Positions 36,141 through 48,800 of a DNA stretch of 64,000 nucleotides are shown here, one piece after another. Origin of the DNA: Armigeres subalbatus (lineage: Eukaryota; Arthropoda; Insecta; Diptera; Culicidae); contig NC_085139.1 in the NCBI RefSeq assembly GCF_024139115.2, positions 13,425,533-13,489,532 on the forward strand, in the 5' to 3' direction. Positions within the stretch are counted from its first letter, which is position 1, and each line of letters begins with the position of its first letter. Both the position numbers and the translations under genes were made by a program. The notes beneath the pieces were generated by a model, which saw nothing but the letters and a program-made list of their open reading frames with translations, ran no database searches and was not told the DNA's origin.

Positions 36141-36827
36141 CGGCAGGTTTTTCTGGAACCCGTAGTAGGCACGACTTCCACAAATGATGCGCCTACGTAT
36201 TTTACGACTAACATTACTATCAGCCGTTAGCAAGGATCCAAGGTAGACGAATTCCTTGATCGCTTCGAAGGTATTCAACATCGTTTTGGAGGGAGTAATA
36301 TGAAGGGCGGGGAATGACACGAGAAGTACGATATTCACGAAATACAGCTATTTGGTTTTGCCGACGACATCAATATTATGGCTCGTAACATTGAGAACAT
36401 GGAAAAAGCCTCAGACTGAGAAGGGAAGCTAAGCGGATCGGACTAGTCAAGAACACGTCAAGGACGAAGTACATAATAGGAAGAGACTCAAGAGAAAACA
36501 CTGTGTGCCACCCACCACTAGTTTGACGATACCAGACGAAAAATTCAGAGACATATCGTGGCTTAAAATCGTACATGTTTTGGACTCTGCAAGATGCTCC
36601 GATCGAAACCTCTGGATCGTAGACCGGTAGTAAACCTGGACGATGCTCTTGAAGTAGTAAACCTGGACGAAAATGGATTTCGACAAGGATCCGACGGGCA
36701 CAAGAACACATCGTAAGCAGCGAGCATGGTGGATCGATCAGGTGGAGGACGATTTGCGAACCCTCCGTAGACTACGTGTTTGACGACGTACAGCTATGGA
36801 CCGAGCTGAATAGAGACAACTTTTATG
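36141..36827 (+). pseudogene. RTE-like fragment E (chimeric, interrupted)
   Basis: 36141-36277 reads on the minus strand ([17 protein letters not shown], then RKIRRRIICGSRAYYGF). From 36275 it reads on the plus strand with decayed FNIVLEGV, FADDINIMARN and a contracted C-terminal region. The last bases of the element resume at 37578-37625 (TGTACTATACAAAGGCCACT) after the foldback insertion. Confidence 0.65.
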
Positions 36828-37577
36828 AATCTATGACAAAAGGTCGAAAACACATAAGGTCGAAAAGGACGAAAGGTCGATCAAGAACATCTTGATAACA
36901 AGTTGAGTGTATTCCAAAGGAATTTGTGAAATACATTTAACTTCAATCAGAAGTAATACACTTCTCTCACCAATCAAAGTTGATAATGAGAAATTTACAA
37001 AGCAGGAGTAATTACTATGAAACAATATTACACTACTAAAAATCCACCCATATTTATTGGCAAAAATCCATAGATTTAACTTATGATGTATATCAGCGCA
37101 CACATAACCATTCTCCACGCAAAGTACTAATAAAATATATATCCAAATAAACTTTATGTGTGGTCTCGAATTAGCAATTATTTAATTTATGTGTGGTTCT
37201 ATATCGATTATATTGGGGTGGAGCTATTGCAAAAATTTATAACGGCGACACATATATCTTATATAGATATTTTTGGCAGTGTATGAATATCTAGATAGTT
37301 ATGTTAGAGGTAAAATAGATTGTTGATTTACGAAATGTTTCTGGTCTATTTCGACAGTTTTTCCCTTTCGACCTTTCGTTCTTTTGATCTTTTGTTATTT
37401 CGACCTTTTGTACTGTTCGACGTTTTGTTCTTTCGAGCTTTTGTTCGTTCGAATCTTTGTCCCTTTCGACTTTTTGTACTTTTCGACCATTTGTCATTTC
37501 GTCCTTTTGTCTTTCGACGTTTTGTCTTTCGACCTTCTGTCTTTCGACCTTGTCTTTTCGACCTTTTGTCCCTCACC
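36828..37577. mobile_element. Foldback-like element with GACAAAAGGTCGAAA repeat ends
   Basis: The left end carries GACAAAAGGTCGAAA-type repeats (36834-36882). The right end carries an inverted, longer run of them (about 37361-37575, unit about 14-18 bp). An 11-bp duplication CAACTTTTATG flanks the unit (36817-36827 and 37578-37588) inside RTE fragment E. The AT-rich interior has no gene; ORFs at 37291-37616 are translations of the repeat. Confidence 0.7.
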
Positions 37578-37860
37578 CAACTTTTATGTACTATACAAAG
37601 GCCACTCTGGCTTTAGTTTGATTAAAAAAAAGTATTGGAAGCGTAAAAGTGTAAGAACTTTAACAATCGTGGAGATATTCTCGGTTTGGAATAACAACGG
37701 ATACCATTCAACTGTACCTCCCTTTGCCGGATAACCGCAAAGATGTGGCTTGCATGTGGCTGTTGAATAAAAGTCTCGCATTTTCTATATATATATCCAA
37801 TCTTGATTCACTCCTAATCAATTCAGAATTGATGAGGTTTATTAAAAAAAGGTATCAAAG

Positions 37861-38813
37861 TAGGGGAAAGTGGGGCAAGATGGCCATCCTAAGCGGTAAC
37901 CCTTGTAAAATAGTGACACTCCTTCAAATTCTGCTGATTTGTCCATAAAACACCTTTATGATGACCCGTCTTTGACATAAGTATCAATAAACACTGATTA
38001 ATAAAGTTTTAGTATCTTATAAACTGGTTTTAAAAAAGGTGTTTTTATGATGCCTAAATTTACCATATGGGGCAATATGACCACCCCCTCGGGGCAAGAC
38101 GAGCATGAACAAAAAACTATATCAAAAGTGTGCTAAATTTATTTAGAATAGGGGGCACATTTCTTGCACTTCTATGGATTATTGGATTATATGTACAAAT
38201 GATGCTTCGTTTAAAAATGTCGTATTTCATATTGATTTTTTGACAACTGGCACTACGACAATATCAGAATTTGCCTAAAACTAATTTCCTGCTGTTAAAA
38301 CCATATCCTTTGTTTTAAATCATCTCTGATTCACGCAGAAACTATGTTGATCATTTTTTAAAAGCATTTAAGGGTTGGGCTACTCTTAATCCTGGAGATG
38401 ACCTTGTTCCTATACAGTTGGCAATACCGCCCCAGGCCGACGTATATCCAAAGATTTATATCCTATCAAACCTAATTACTGTGAATCTCCTCAAATTATT
38501 ATTGTATATATGCTATAGTTATATAAAAGCTTCGGTAAATATCAATTTGACCTGAAAAATGAGTAATTTAGGCTTCAATTGTTAAATTATGTAACTAGAA
38601 AATTATAAGAAAATTCGAATTTCAACTAAACCATCTTCAAATCAATATTACAAGAACAAGTGAAGTTGTCAAAGTGCATTTTTCAGTTGTATAGTCCTTT
38701 TACATGATTGTGAACCATCCCTTGTAATAATAATGTGAATATAATGCTCACTTAAGGCATAATTAACGTTGGCTGTCTTGCCCCATATGGCCATCTTACC
38801 CCACTTTCCCCTA
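37861..38813. mobile_element. GGGGCAAGAT-family TIR element, 953 bp
   Basis: TAGGGGAAAGTGGGGCAAGA on the left and TAGGGGAAAGTGGGGTAAGA (reverse complement) on the right form a roughly 27-bp inverted repeat with one mismatch. The interior is non-coding. Confidence 0.75.
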
Positions 38814-39881
38814 CCTTTTTTTTCTCTCTCTTGTTTTCATACAATATTTAAATAAATATATTTTATTCTATAAGCTACGAAATTAAAACATCTCATTTAA
38901 AAAAAATAATATAATATAAGCATTTCTCAGTGTCGTACTGTTGTTTACCGAGATAGACCTTTATCAACCAAATGAACCAGATGCGGTGAGCGCCACTGGC
39001 AAATACATTCATGTTTCTTGCGTTCTGGGCAAATACGCACGTATAAACTAAATAGAAAGCACAAATAGCAACCAAAACAAAGGATCGGACAGTAAGCAGG
39101 TGAATACAATACATACTGCCTGTGTGTTTTATACGCTATTTTTGCATCGCTATTCAAACGAAGAATCTATTGAAAAATTATCTGCATCTACGCCCGATAT
39201 TCGACTTTGCATATCAGGTGATCAACACGCGTATTTCGTGTAGAACATCGTTGCAGCTGCAGTGAATCAATCCACGAATCATTCGTTGTGCTTCTTCAAG
39301 AAAGGATATAAGGCAAGTTCTCAACTCTACACACTATGCCTGATCTCACGTATTGCGAAGTAGGACACAACAAGGCAAAGCCCTATCTTACTCGTATCGC
39401 TTACTCATTGCTTGCACCTACCTATTATACTCACAAAAACAGATGAATACAATTATTTTATTTCCCAACACCAGCTGGTTCGAGTACATCGTTATCAATA
39501 ATGTTGCTGCTACTGCTGATGCTCCACTGAGAGCGAGACTCACCACAAACTCGAAGAACAAGCGTACGTAACTCGACGGCATCTTCGAATCACGAACGCA
39601 GTAATCGCCAAGGATTCGATCGCGAAACAGCTCTTCCATTCGAACGATCAAACCAAGCAATTTAAGGTGCCGTGGTTCGGGTTCGATGTTGCGAAGTACG
39701 CCGTGGCTACATTGTTCCTGCTTTCACGGTGCATAAGCTCCGGCCGGGCCCCACAAGAAAGTTGCGCGAGGCGCCATAAATTTTGTTCGCGGGGCACAAA
39801 TATTGACCAAGACTCTGATGGACGTACGGGCGGCAATATTTGCACGCTAGCACCGAGTTGAATTGCTGTTGCACTGGAATT
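38814..39881. other. Likely promoter and 5' UTR region of the LYST-like gene
   Basis: Non-repetitive compared with its surroundings. The last 300 bases before the ATG are richer in G, C and CpG than the flanks. No TATA box stands out, and the transcription start cannot be placed from sequence. Confidence 0.35.
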
Positions 39882-42800
39882 ATGGCGTTGGAAAGCATGC
39901 CGTACGCTCGAATTGGGATTTTGTGGAAGAATTATTTGAATGCCAGCAACGAAGACGATCGCGGTCCGGACGACGATGACAACAACGATGATATCGGATC
40001 CTCGACGATTGTCGGCGGAAGCAAGGTAATTGCGTCTTTTATTGCAAGTGACTACATTGTACATTTATGGGCTATAAACAGTTCTACAGCACTTCTTATA
40101 TTTTCTTATCTGTAATACCATTTTCCATCCATTTATCTGTGTTTGTAATAACAGTTTTTAATTCCATTTATTTTTATTTCTATCCTTTTTCGTTTATCTC
40201 TACTTATTTTCTATTTCGATTCAATACTCAATGAATTCTTCTTTTATATTTTTTTAATTGGTTTCTGACTAAGTTCGCAGAATTAGTTCTTTTACAACCT
40301 TATTCGAATTTATTTCGCGGTAACGTGTTCTAGATTTTTCCATCATATCAAACAAAATTTGATTGGTAATCTATAGGTAGTCGAATGAAATCTTAAGTAA
40401 ATACCATTAACTATATCTGGAGGAATGTCAAACGAAATTAACTTTAGTTTCATCGTAACTTCTAACTCATTTAACGTCAATTATAACTCTATTAAAGTTT
40501 TAAAGGAATCCCTATGGAAATCTGTCAGAGCCCCATCATATACCATTTAGCATGCATCAGACCTCCTTCGAAATCCCTTTTGAATCACTTCGCAGTAATT
40601 TCAAGCATTTTTATGACATCATTCGGGGATTTCGGGGTTCAAGTTCAATCCGCGTTTCCGATTGGTTCAGGCTGGTTCAATCGTTTTGCCTTTCTCGTAC
40701 AACTAAGTTGTACCGAAAGGCTATCATTTCACTCCAAATTCGAACTTTTGATAAAAGTCCCGGAGACCCATAGTGTTATATACCATTCGATTCAGCTCGA
40801 TGAGCTGAACAAATGTCTGTCTGTCCGTGTGTGCGTGTGTGTGTGTGTATGTGTGTGCGTGTGTGTGTGCACAAAATGCCATAAAAAACATTAGCCAAAT
40901 TTTCACATAGAAACTCTTAACCGATTTTCTTGCAACAAGTTGCATCCGACAGAGACTAAAACGCTGTTGATCACTATTGAATTTCATAATAATTGCAAAT
41001 TGCAAAAATAGATAATATTAAAATAGTGATGAGACATAGTCACGTAGAACAATAATGTGTTATGAAAAATGCCTTGCATCTATGAATATTTTATCCGTGG
41101 CTTCCCATTAAGAGTTTCATCGCACTATAAAGATGCTCGTGTTGCACGCATTTAGGCGTAAGTATGCTCTTCGTTCAGTTTCATAGTACTATGAAATTGT
41201 CCGAAAGTCAAAATTCGAACATAGGAAATTCGAGAAACTTTTGGCAGCGCCATATGTCGTCTACTAGTGTAAATTTTCTATCATAACATTAGACGGTGTA
41301 ACTGTTTTGCCTTTCTTGTACATCATCGAGGTGTAAGCGTAAAGGTTACATTTATTACCTTTTTGCGCGAGAAAGGCACCATCACCGTTAGGTGGATTAA
41401 TCTGGGTTTTTTTTTTCTCTATTGCTCTTATTTCAGACTGCATGGCTGGAGGTGTTCCTGTACGAGTTTGGGAAGCTGAGTGAAGAACGGCGCACATACT
41501 TTCAGCAATCAAAGTGAGTAAACCAGACACATATTGGTACATTGTGATGATGCAAGTGGCGGCACGTCCGTAACTCAAAGCAAAACAGAAGGTCACACAC
41601 ATCAAGGCTTATCATCTATTAAAGATTGAAGGATGGACGAAGATGTACATAGTTATCAGTGTCTTGCATTCTGGCCTGACTCAAAGGAAACATAATTCAC
41701 GGTTCCGTCATCGAGAGTTGTATGGTGCATTGACCACCAACAAGGTCTACTCGTAATCTGTGAACCGTATATTATTACGGTAGTCGAAAACATAACTTAC
41801 CTTACTTTTTAGTCAAACGTATGATGTGTTCTTCATTGTACGCGTAATTTTCTTGCTATCTGTGAAGATTGGAGGGACTTTTTTTTGTACTAGTTGAAAT
41901 GAATCAATAATTATTTATACCGATTTTCTGTTCAACTTATTTGAATAGCTTACTCAACCCCTGATAACTGTTTTATCTTAGTATCGTAATATTACTGTTA
42001 ACTTAGTGGCGCCAAATTCCAAAGTAATGACGATTATTTTTTTAATAATTAATGTCGCAACTGCAGTTGAAGCCATCTTGCACGCATAGTCGACATGGCT
42101 GCCGAAGGCCTTCTCGCCGTCAATTATCACCCCAAGGAGCTTCAAACTCCGGTTAGTTGCGATCGCGACTTCACCCACATTAATCACTGCATGTTGAACC
42201 GACTTGCGGTTGTCGTCCCGAGCAGGAAAAATTGGCTCAATAATACTTAATTCTGTTATTGATACCATACTCTGTTATGAACTAGCCCTGCATAAGAGGT
42301 AATTTTAAAAGTACCAAAGGAATAATACCCCAAAAACTAATATGCACAATACTTAATTCATAACAAACTCAGTTATTAAATTGGATTTCAATACCAAATG
42401 CATAACCAATTATTATTCGTTTGGTATTGAAATACCTAAGCATGGTATACCTCAAGTATTGTGCATATAAGTTTTTGGTATTATTTTTTGGTATTTTACC
42501 TCTAAATCATACCAATTTCTGTTATCTAGGTCGTCGCTCCTGCTCGGGGTATGTTCCATAATACCGGGCCCAGTGTTGAACCTTGCGGAACTGCGGTAAT
42601 TGAAATGCTTCTCTAACCGGCGTCAGTTTCGTATAATAGTACATCAACTTAATCTTGTAATCTTGTAATATCAACGCACCCTCTGACCATAGCCTATCTG
42701 CGTTGTATTTAAATACCGCTGAGCGATACGTCTACTGGGCAACACGTCCGGTGTGCACTGCATTAAGATCTCCTTAGATGCAACCGGACCGAGATCTTAC

Positions 42801-45800
42801 TTAAGGCTCCGAAGGGACCGTTTCGTTGTGATATGTTGCCATAAAATAGAAATATATGCACTTGCTTTTCTAATCTACGGGAATATTTAAATTTACTAAT
42901 GATATTGATTAGTGACAAGTAAATTCATTCATCGATCAGATTAGAACGAGCTCAGTGCAATTAAAATATAAACGCAATACTTATCTGCAATTCACAGAAG
43001 ATGTTGGGATTGTCCTTGAAGTAATCACGTTGTGAACACAGACTTCCTGTATTGACGGTGGTTGTTATGAATATGAATACCACTGCTGATACCGGAACTA
43101 TGAGATGTTCTTCATCACTGGTCGTCTGGAAAGAGGTAGATAAAAGAATTGGGCCGCTTTCACTCGCCGGCCCGCAAAACATTAGTAAGTAATTAATCTT
43201 ACTACAAAGACTAAAATACAGTTCTAATAATTCTGTCTTATTAATGGATATCACACATGCCCATCTGGCACTCAACTTAACCAAAAACATATCCTCAATA
43301 CTTAATAAAACGATAACTGTATATAGTTTCTATTATTGTCCATATATACCTACTATTCAATCTAGGATTCCAAATCGGATAAATTAATTCAGTTCCTAAC
43401 TAAAAGCTTATCCTCAACGCTTTGGCTGTCAATAGTCTCCACAATATGAACCTTGAAGGTTATAACTTTGTTCAATCCTACATCTGTTTATATTAAAACT
43501 CAATCCTCACTTTGCCCTGAAACTGCTTTCAACACATAACTGCCCCGAGCACAGCCACTACATGCGACCCACAGGACCCCAATCGAGGACGGCCTACACT
43601 ATACCGTTGTGAGCTTACACCCTCTCCTGCCTAAAAAATAAAAATAATTAAACTAATTACACTAAATCTTACACTTTTGATCGAACCCGGCTGACATTCG
43701 CGTTAAACAATGTGTTCCATGAGTGCTGATCACTCATGATAACGCCCCGAATCGGCGAATAAAATGCAGTTTAACGCAGAGTTTAAACCCTCTCTTGCGC
43801 TAAGTAATGCTGAAAACCTAACTTCTAGGAATTTGATTCGTAGAAACAAATTATACTGAAATTGGTGCGTGGCAAAATAAGTTATACTATTAGCTAATTA
43901 CGTTAAACCCTGATTACCCCACATTATTCTGGCCCGTTTGGAGTCATCCAGTGGCACTTGGTCTTAGCATTCGTTTTCTTTTTAAATTCTATAACAATTG
44001 ACCACGCTTACCCCCATATTAGTAATATGTAGAACGAATGCTTGACTATTACTATACTAAGTATAGTAAAAGACCGGAAGTAATAATTGGGCCAGCCACC
44101 ACCGTATATAGTACATCAACTTAATAAAAACAAAACTAGAAAACATTTACTTTCACTTTCCTACATCTGAATTGTTGATTTGATGCACTGCTCATTCAAC
44201 CTCCAGCTCCATTCATGCCTATCGATAATCACCATACACCGTTTGTTTTACTCCTCGACAGTAACAGTGGTCGCTTCTGATTGTCACGACCAGTGTTGTA
44301 AAATGTCATTTGCATTTGTTTGTAAAATTTTCCCAGAACTTTTTCCAGACGGTAGCTATCAATTCATGATGTATGACGATCTTATAGCGCTTAAATGTGA
44401 CTACAACTTTGTCTAACAAGGCATTGCTGTAAATATGTAATCTGGGGCGTGGGAGGCAAAATGTCATTCAAATGACATTATGTCAAATGACACTTGACAT
44501 TTTGGAGAGTTTTCACTCTCCAGCCTCAGATGTTATATTTAGAACAATGTACCCTTGGACAAAAATGTAGCCCTACTCAAGAGTTATGAGTACATCTAAA
44601 ATTATGGAATAAATTAGGCTTCTACGACAAACTGTATTCGATTTGCAACGACAAAAAATTGGCTCAAGCTCCTACAAGCGGCGTCCACCGGAGCTGCGAC
44701 ATCTTCGTAATGTGCCTCGAAAATCTCGACATCGATTCTTTCTAACAAAAATGAGGGACACAGAGAAACCCTATTTGAAATGGAGGCAAAGTACAAGTCG
44801 GTTCACTTTTATACATGCAAAGACTGCATAACCAGCATTCAGGCTAGTGTTAAACAAAATCCATCACGTTTCTGGAGTTTTGTAAGGAAACAAAAATCAA
44901 CAGTTCGGATTCCTCTCAATGTTAGCTATGACGAGATTCAAGCTAGTTCAAACGTGGAAGCTGCTAACTTGTTTGCGACGTTCTTTGAAAGCGTATTTAG
45001 CAATGCGTCGCCGATTCCACGTAGCGTGCACAATCATATTCCTATGCACGACATCAATCTCCCACTCATTCAGTTCTCGGCCGATGAAGTTTCGCAGGCT
45101 ATTGACGAATCTGGAATAGACAACATACCTCCATTGCTTCTGAAAAACAGTTCTGCGGACCTCGCTCTTTTCAACCAGTCCCGACTGCATGGAAAACTGC
45201 TTTAGTTGTCGCCATTCACAAGTCAGGGAACATGAATAGAGTATCGAATAATCGTGGTGTGTCCATATTGTGCATTACCCGATCAGTAATGCAAAACAAA
45301 ATTATAACAAGGGGAGTTATTTATTTCAGAAAAATATTGCAACAAAATGTGTTATAAATTTGGCTCATCGTCGGGTCGCCCGTTGTGTGGGCAGTGCACG
45401 TTGATGATGCAATAATTGAAGAAACGGCCATTTATCCTCAGCTTGCACATCCTTGCGCTAATTGGCTGCCACCCAATCATGCGTTGGCGCATCTTGCCCA
45501 GCACTATGAAGCCGGTTCCCAGCTCGTTGGTGGTGCCGTAGCTTGGTAGAAGGTAGCCGCTCGATGTCCGCTTTTCCACACTTTCTGTCCTGTCCAGCAT
45601 GCGCTACGATGTTGAAGTTGCGGGGATGTAACCGCGGAAAGTTATATACCGCCAAATGTTATTCCGCGAAATGTCCAACAGTGAAAATGAATTCCGCGAA
45701 ATGGTTTTCGGCGAACTGTTAGGGTAAATGATCCAATAGTGGAGGAACTAAGCACGTTCCAACATTATTCATTTTCCTAGAATTAAACGAAATTTCTTTT

Positions 45801-48800
45801 CGCTTACCTTGGATATATATTCGAAAGCGTTCCCCATATATTTTATTGGAGAAATGCCTCCGTATGCCATGTATGCCGTCTCAAAATAACAACTCTAATT
45901 ATTGGTACACTGTTCCAATAGTTGCGGTATTTTTTAAATTCGTGTTCTTATAGTTGCTAATCTCATTGTTTTCTACCGCAATTATTGGTGTACAGGCGAA
46001 AATTTGGTGAGGTGTTTTCTAGATGTTTACCAGTATTTGAAGATAATCAATGCTGTTTTCACTTGCTTCACATATTGACATATCGTTTTATCTTAAGACG
46101 TAATGGATTACTGCGTTTGACACTGTGCGAGGTTTCTAAGCCAAGTTACCATTTCTGCATTCGTATGTCATGAGGCTAACACGATGATACTTTTTATGCT
46201 CAGGGAAGTCGAGACAATTTCCGATCCGAAAATTGTCTAGACCGGCACCGGGAATCGAATCCAGCCACCCTCAGCAAGTCTTGCTTTGTAGCCGCCCATC
46301 TTACCGCACGGCCAATGAAGGCCCGAAATATTTGTATATATTGACACGCAAAAAAACTTGTGCAAAATATAAATTTTGCTGGATAATAAACTTTATCCAC
46401 GCATGTTGAAATGGTTTATTATTTTATCTTTCACTTATTCAAGGTATTGAATTGAATGGCTTTATATGATTCTGAAGCGAAACTGAATAATTTTGTGCTT
46501 CATCAGTGAAATACTTGCGTATTATTACTTACCCCATTTAACGACTTACCCCACCGCACCTGATAGTTTTCACGTTTTTTGAAGACCATGCTTTGTTATA
46601 AAACCTCAACTGTCGGGTGTTATACGAAAGGCTAAATACTCATAAGGCTGAACTCAAAAGGCTGAAATCTCGAAAGGTTGAAAGTCTCAAAAGGCTGAAA
46701 GCATCAGAAGGCTGAAATGTTTCGAAAGGCTGAAATTGAGGGGATGAAATGAGTCCCCATATGAGTCGTTATACCAAAATAAAGAATAACGAATAAATAA
46801 TAAAGAATAAAGAAAAACGAATAAAGGATAACGAATAACGAATATCAAATAACGAATAACGAATAAAGAATAAAGAATTAAAGAATTAAAGAATAAAGAG
46901 TAAAGAATAAAGAACACAGAAAACAATATACAGAATACAAAAATCAGAATACAAAAAACAAAAAATATAATACAGAATACAGAATACAGAAAACAAAAAA
47001 CAAAATACAGAATACAGAAAACAAAACAGAAAACAATAAATAATACAGAATTCAGAACACAGAATGAAGAATAAAGAATATAAAGAACAAAGTGTAGACT
47101 TTATTTATAGTGAAATAGAAAATCAAGAATAAAGAAAGAAGGAAAAAGAATAAAAATTAAAAAAAGGAAGAGGAAAGAAGAAATAAATAAAAAGGAAGAA
47201 AGAAGCAGGTGGAAGCAAAACAGATGAAAGATTGAAGAAGGAAGAAAGAACATAGAACAAGAAAAAAAGAAGAGGAAAGAAGGAAGAAAGATAAATTATG
47301 CAAGATTCAGGAAAAGACGTTAAAGAAGGAAGAAGGAAATAGTAAAAAGAAAGTTAGAAGGAATAAATAGGAAAGAAGTAGAAACAAAAAAGAAGAAATA
47401 CAGAAGAAGGAAGGAAAAAGATGGAAGAATGAAGAAAGAAGAGAAAAAAATAACAAGAATAAAGAAAGGATGAAAGAAGATAAAATAAGTTAAATGAAGG
47501 AAGAATAAAACAACGATAGTAGAAGGAAGAAGAATGGAAGAAGGTAAGAAGGAAGAACGAAGAAGGAAGATTATTATTTATTTATTCAGACTAAGGCCGA
47601 AGTGGCCTGTGAGGTATATAAGAGTCTTCTCCATTCGGATCCATACATGGCTACACGTCGCCAACCACGCAGTCTACGGAGGGTCCGCAAGTCATCTTCC
47701 ACCTGATCGATCCACCTTGCCCGCTGCGCACCTCGCCTTCTTGTGCCCATCGGATCGTTGTCGAGAATTATTTTCACCGGGTTACTGTCCGACATTCTGG
47801 CTATGTGCCCGGCCAACCGCAGTCTTCCGATTTTCACGGTGTGAACGATGGATGGTTCTCCCAGCAGCTCATGCAACTCGTGGTTCATTCACCTCCTCCA
47901 CGTACCGTCCGCCATCTGCACCCCATCATAGATTGTACGCAGCACTTTCCTTTAGAAAACTTCAAGTGCGCGTTGGTTCTCCACGAGCATCGTCCAGGTC
48001 TCGTGTCCGTAGAGGACTACCGGTCTAATGAGCGTTTTGTAGATTGTCAGTTTGGTACGGCGGCGAACTCTATTCGATCGGAGCGTCTTGCGGAGTACAA
48101 AGTACGTACGATTTCCAGCCACTATGCGTCTCCGAATTTCTCTGCTGGTATCATTTTCGGCAGTCACCAGTGAGCCCAATTACACAAATTCTTCTACCAA
48201 TCTACCACCGATGCAAACTCGCGGTAGGTGGTTCACATTGTCTTCTCTTGAACCTCGTCCTATCACGACCTTCGTCTTCGACGAGTTGATGACTAGTCCG
48301 ATCCGCTTAGCTTCCCTCTTCAGTCTGATGTAGGTTTCCTCCATCCTCTCAAAGTTACGTGCCATGATATCAATGTCGTCGGCGAAACCAAATAATTGGA
48401 CGGACTTCGTGAAAATCGTACCACTCGTGTCAATCCCAGCCCTTCGTATTACTCCCTCCAAGGCAATGTTGAATAGCAGACACGAAAGACCATCACTTTT
48501 CCGTAGGCCTGTGCGCGTTTCGAAGAAACTCGAGAATGCCCATGAAAATCGAACTACGCTCGAAACCCGATCCATCGTCGCCTTGATCAACCATATCAGT
48601 CATCTATTTCAGTCACTATTTTTGCACCGCCTATTGGAAAAAAGCCAAAATAAAAATCATTTGTACCTATTTTTATTATCAACCGAATCAAATGTAAATC
48701 TGTAGTAAATTCACGAATGGAATTTGTTAAAATACGAATTGCAGACCTTGAGTACAGAGTAAGGTACCCCGGGGCAAGTGGGACCTAAAAAACGCTAGTT

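Noticed and set aside
37320..37616. Phe/Arg-rich ORFs on both strands
   Set aside because: Translations of the TTTTCGACCTTTTGTC minisatellite at the foldback end.
42600..44130. LTR retrotransposon bounded by direct repeats
   Set aside because: The shared direct repeat is only 17 bases and one side has a repeated tail, which fits a target duplication rather than LTRs.
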